From positions 11,389-16,910 of the forward strand of contig MHCR01000001.1 in the NCBI GenBank assembly GCA_001816695.1: a DNA stretch of 5,522 nucleotides, written 5' to 3'. This DNA comes from Candidatus Woykebacteria bacterium RBG_16_39_9b (lineage in GTDB: Bacteria; Patescibacteriota; Microgenomatia; Woykebacterales; RBG-16-39-9b). Positions 4,234 through 5,522 of this stretch are shown here, one piece after another. The translations under genes were made by a program, and so were the position numbers. The notes under the pieces are model-generated. The model worked only from the letters and a program-made list of their open reading frames with translations. It had not been told where the DNA came from and did not search any database. Each line of letters begins with the position of its first letter. Position 1 is the first letter of the stretch.

Positions 4234-4986
4234 AATACTCAAAAATTCCTCGTGGATTTTTCCGTTTGAAGCTAAAAAATATTGCTTATCGTCCCCTAAC
4301 GGCCTTCCTTGAAAGTCAGTTATTTTTCCCCCTGCTTCCTCTACCAAAAGCAGTCCTCCATAGACATCCCAATTTTTTAATCCCACCGATATAAAAGCTT
4401 CGGTTCTTCCAGCTGCTAACCAAGCAAGTTCAAGTGCGGAACTACCTAAAATCCTTTGGTGCGTTTTAAAATAAACTTTGTTTAATATTTCGTTCGTTTT
4501 CTCTTTATTTTTTATATCTCTCGCCCTACCAATAGTGATAATCGCTTTAAAAGGGTCTTTGTTATCCGAAACTCGCATTCTTTCTTCGTTCCAAAAAGCA
4601 CCTTTTCCTTTTTCGGAATAGTAAAGTGACTTTATTACGGGATTGTATGTAACGGAAAGGAGCGGGTGATTATCCTTTACCAGAGCGATGGATGTCGCGA
4701 AAATAGGTAATCCACGAGTGAAATTCAGCGTTCCATCAAGTGGATCCAGAACCCAAGTGTAATCTGATTTTATTCCTAAATCTCCGCTTTCTTCACTAAA
4801 TATATTGTGGCTGGGAAAAGCCTCCTTTAGTGTTTTTACAATTATTTCTTCCGCTTCTAGATCTGCTTTTGTAACAAGCGACTTATCTTCTTTCTCCTCG
4901 TGTTCGATAATTGTTTCAAAATAATATTCAAGCCGCTCCCCGGCTAGCTTTGCTGCCTTTATTGCTGTTTCAATTTCTTTATTCAT
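4222..4986 (-). CDS. Inositol-monophosphatase-family sugar/nucleotide phosphatase
   Basis: This is a metal-dependent phosphomonoesterase of the IMPase/SuhB/FBPase superfamily. The 254 residues match the usual full length. The Mg ligands are visible: Glu65 in FSEESG (63-68), Asp81 and Asp84 in WVLDPLDGTLNF (78-89), and Asp207 in NWDVYGG (205-211), followed by the family's LLLVEEAGGKITDF. Substrates in this family include inositol phosphate, fructose bisphosphate, histidinol phosphate and PAP, and the sequence alone does not separate them. It follows a phosphohexomutase gene by 9 bp, with a GTAGAAG ribosome binding site in that gap, so the two are co-transcribed and translationally close. This context favours a sugar phosphate substrate, which is inference. 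The conserved N-terminus (AIKAAKLAGERL) supports the chosen ATG. Confidence 0.92.
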   Translation of the reverse strand: MNKEIETAIKAAKLAGERLEYYFETIIEHEEKEDKSLVTKADLEAEEIIVKTLKEAFPSHNIFSEESGDLGIKSDYTWVLDPLDGTLNFTRGLPIFATSIALVKDNHPLLSVTYNPVIKSLYYSEKGKGAFWNEERMRVSDNKDPFKAIITIGRARDIKNKEKTNEILNKVYFKTHQRILGSSALELAWLAAGRTEAFISVGLKNWDVYGGLLLVEEAGGKITDFQGRPLGDDKQYFLASNGKIHEEFLSILNR

Positions 4987-4995
4987 CTTCTACTG

Positions 4996-5522
4996 TCACC
5001 AATGGCTTTTAATTTTAAGACCGCGTGATTTTTTACCCAAAACTCTATCCTGATAATTGTACATATCTTTTTCTATCGCCTCCGCCAATGCATCTACTTC
5101 CTTCTTCACGTCCCCCAAGTCCACGTCCACCTTACCATAAGTTTGTAAATAATACTTAAATTGAGGCTGTGTACCAGAAGGTCTAGTTGAAATCCTTATC
5201 CTTTGATCTGGAGAAAGGATGAGAGTTATTTCATCGCCCGTTATCCCTGCAATGTATTTTTCTGGATCTCTCAATTTTGGATCTAATTTATCAACTATTT
5301 TCAGTACTTTAAGACCAGCAAGCTCTGTTGGCGGATCTGCTCTAAATGCTTTGTAAAGCTTTGTTATGTCTTCAAAACCCTCCTTACCCACAACTTCAAC
5401 CTGATACAAAACATTTCGATAATATCCGTACTTTTGATAAATCTCATCTAAGTATCCCGTGATAATTTTGTTCTGGTCTTTTAACCAAGATACCAGTTCG
5501 GCGGCAGTAAGAGCAGCAATAG
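4996..5522 (-). CDS. Phosphoglucomutase/phosphomannomutase, C-terminal part (5' end cut by window edge)
   Basis: This is the C-terminal 174 residues of an alpha-D-phosphohexomutase, which interconverts hexose 1- and 6-phosphates through a phosphoserine intermediate. The frame is open to the right edge: AELVSWLKDQ, then LDEIYQKYGYY, a conserved stretch before the last domain. Domain 4 carries the phosphate-binding loop RPSGT at 5184-5170, followed by QPQFKYYLQTYG, where most relatives have GTEPK. The catalytic serine, metal-binding and sugar-binding loops of domains 1-3 lie outside the window. A TTG at 5409 is not the start, because conserved sequence continues upstream of it. It ends with TGA 9 bp before the phosphatase gene, in the same operon. 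Glucose versus mannose specificity cannot be told from this part. Confidence 0.93.
   Translation of the reverse strand, partial: IAALTAAELVSWLKDQNKIITGYLDEIYQKYGYYRNVLYQVEVVGKEGFEDITKLYKAFRADPPTELAGLKVLKIVDKLDPKLRDPEKYIAGITGDEITLILSPDQRIRISTRPSGTQPQFKYYLQTYGKVDVDLGDVKKEVDALAEAIEKDMYNYQDRVLGKKSRGLKIKSHW

Noticed and set aside
4996..4998. TGA recoding to Gly or Trp
   Set aside because: The phosphohexomutase ends naturally at this TGA and the conserved Gly and Trp of all genes use normal codons.
4996..5409. A complete short gene starting at TTG 5409
   Set aside because: Conserved phosphohexomutase sequence continues in frame to the window edge, so this is an internal Leu codon.

Overview
The window looks like a compact, AT-rich bacterial chromosome segment, most likely from a Candidate Phyla Radiation (Patescibacteria) lineage. 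The reasons are the very short intergenic gaps, tail-to-tail genes whose stop codons overlap or nearly touch, weak or absent Shine-Dalgarno sequences, a short UppS, and a Lon-type ATPase without its protease domain. The phylum assignment is inference. The protein families seen read normally with the standard bacterial code.

Layout from left to right. The 5' part of greA (minus strand) is cut by the left edge. Upstream of it is a leader region with a second promoter, an operator-like dyad and a terminator hairpin that could act as an attenuator. Next comes a tRNA-Glu(CTC) gene on the minus strand with its own strong promoter. That promoter is back to back with a weaker plus-strand promoter for a proline-rich, tail-anchored membrane protein. 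This gene converges on uppS (minus), and the two stop codons overlap. uppS is divergent from a plus-strand Lon-like AAA+ ATPase. The 3' end of the ATPase gene carries a perfect 299-bp tandem duplication that puts the second copy out of frame. The ATPase gene then converges, 4 bp apart, on a minus-strand block: the 3' part of a phosphohexomutase gene, an inositol-monophosphatase-family gene (9 bp downstream, same operon), and an eight-helix ZIP-like membrane protein with its own extended -10 promoter.

Functionally the genes are mostly housekeeping: transcript cleavage (GreA), translation (tRNA-Glu), the undecaprenyl lipid carrier for envelope glycans (UppS), and sugar-phosphate handling (phosphohexomutase plus IMPase-family phosphatase). 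Two membrane proteins and the AAA+ ATPase have uncertain roles. The points most worth a second look are the 299-bp duplication, the protease-less Lon-like ATPase with a changed pore loop, the possible greA attenuator, and a repeated arrangement in which a -10 box lies 8-9 nt before the start codon, which suggests leaderless mRNAs.
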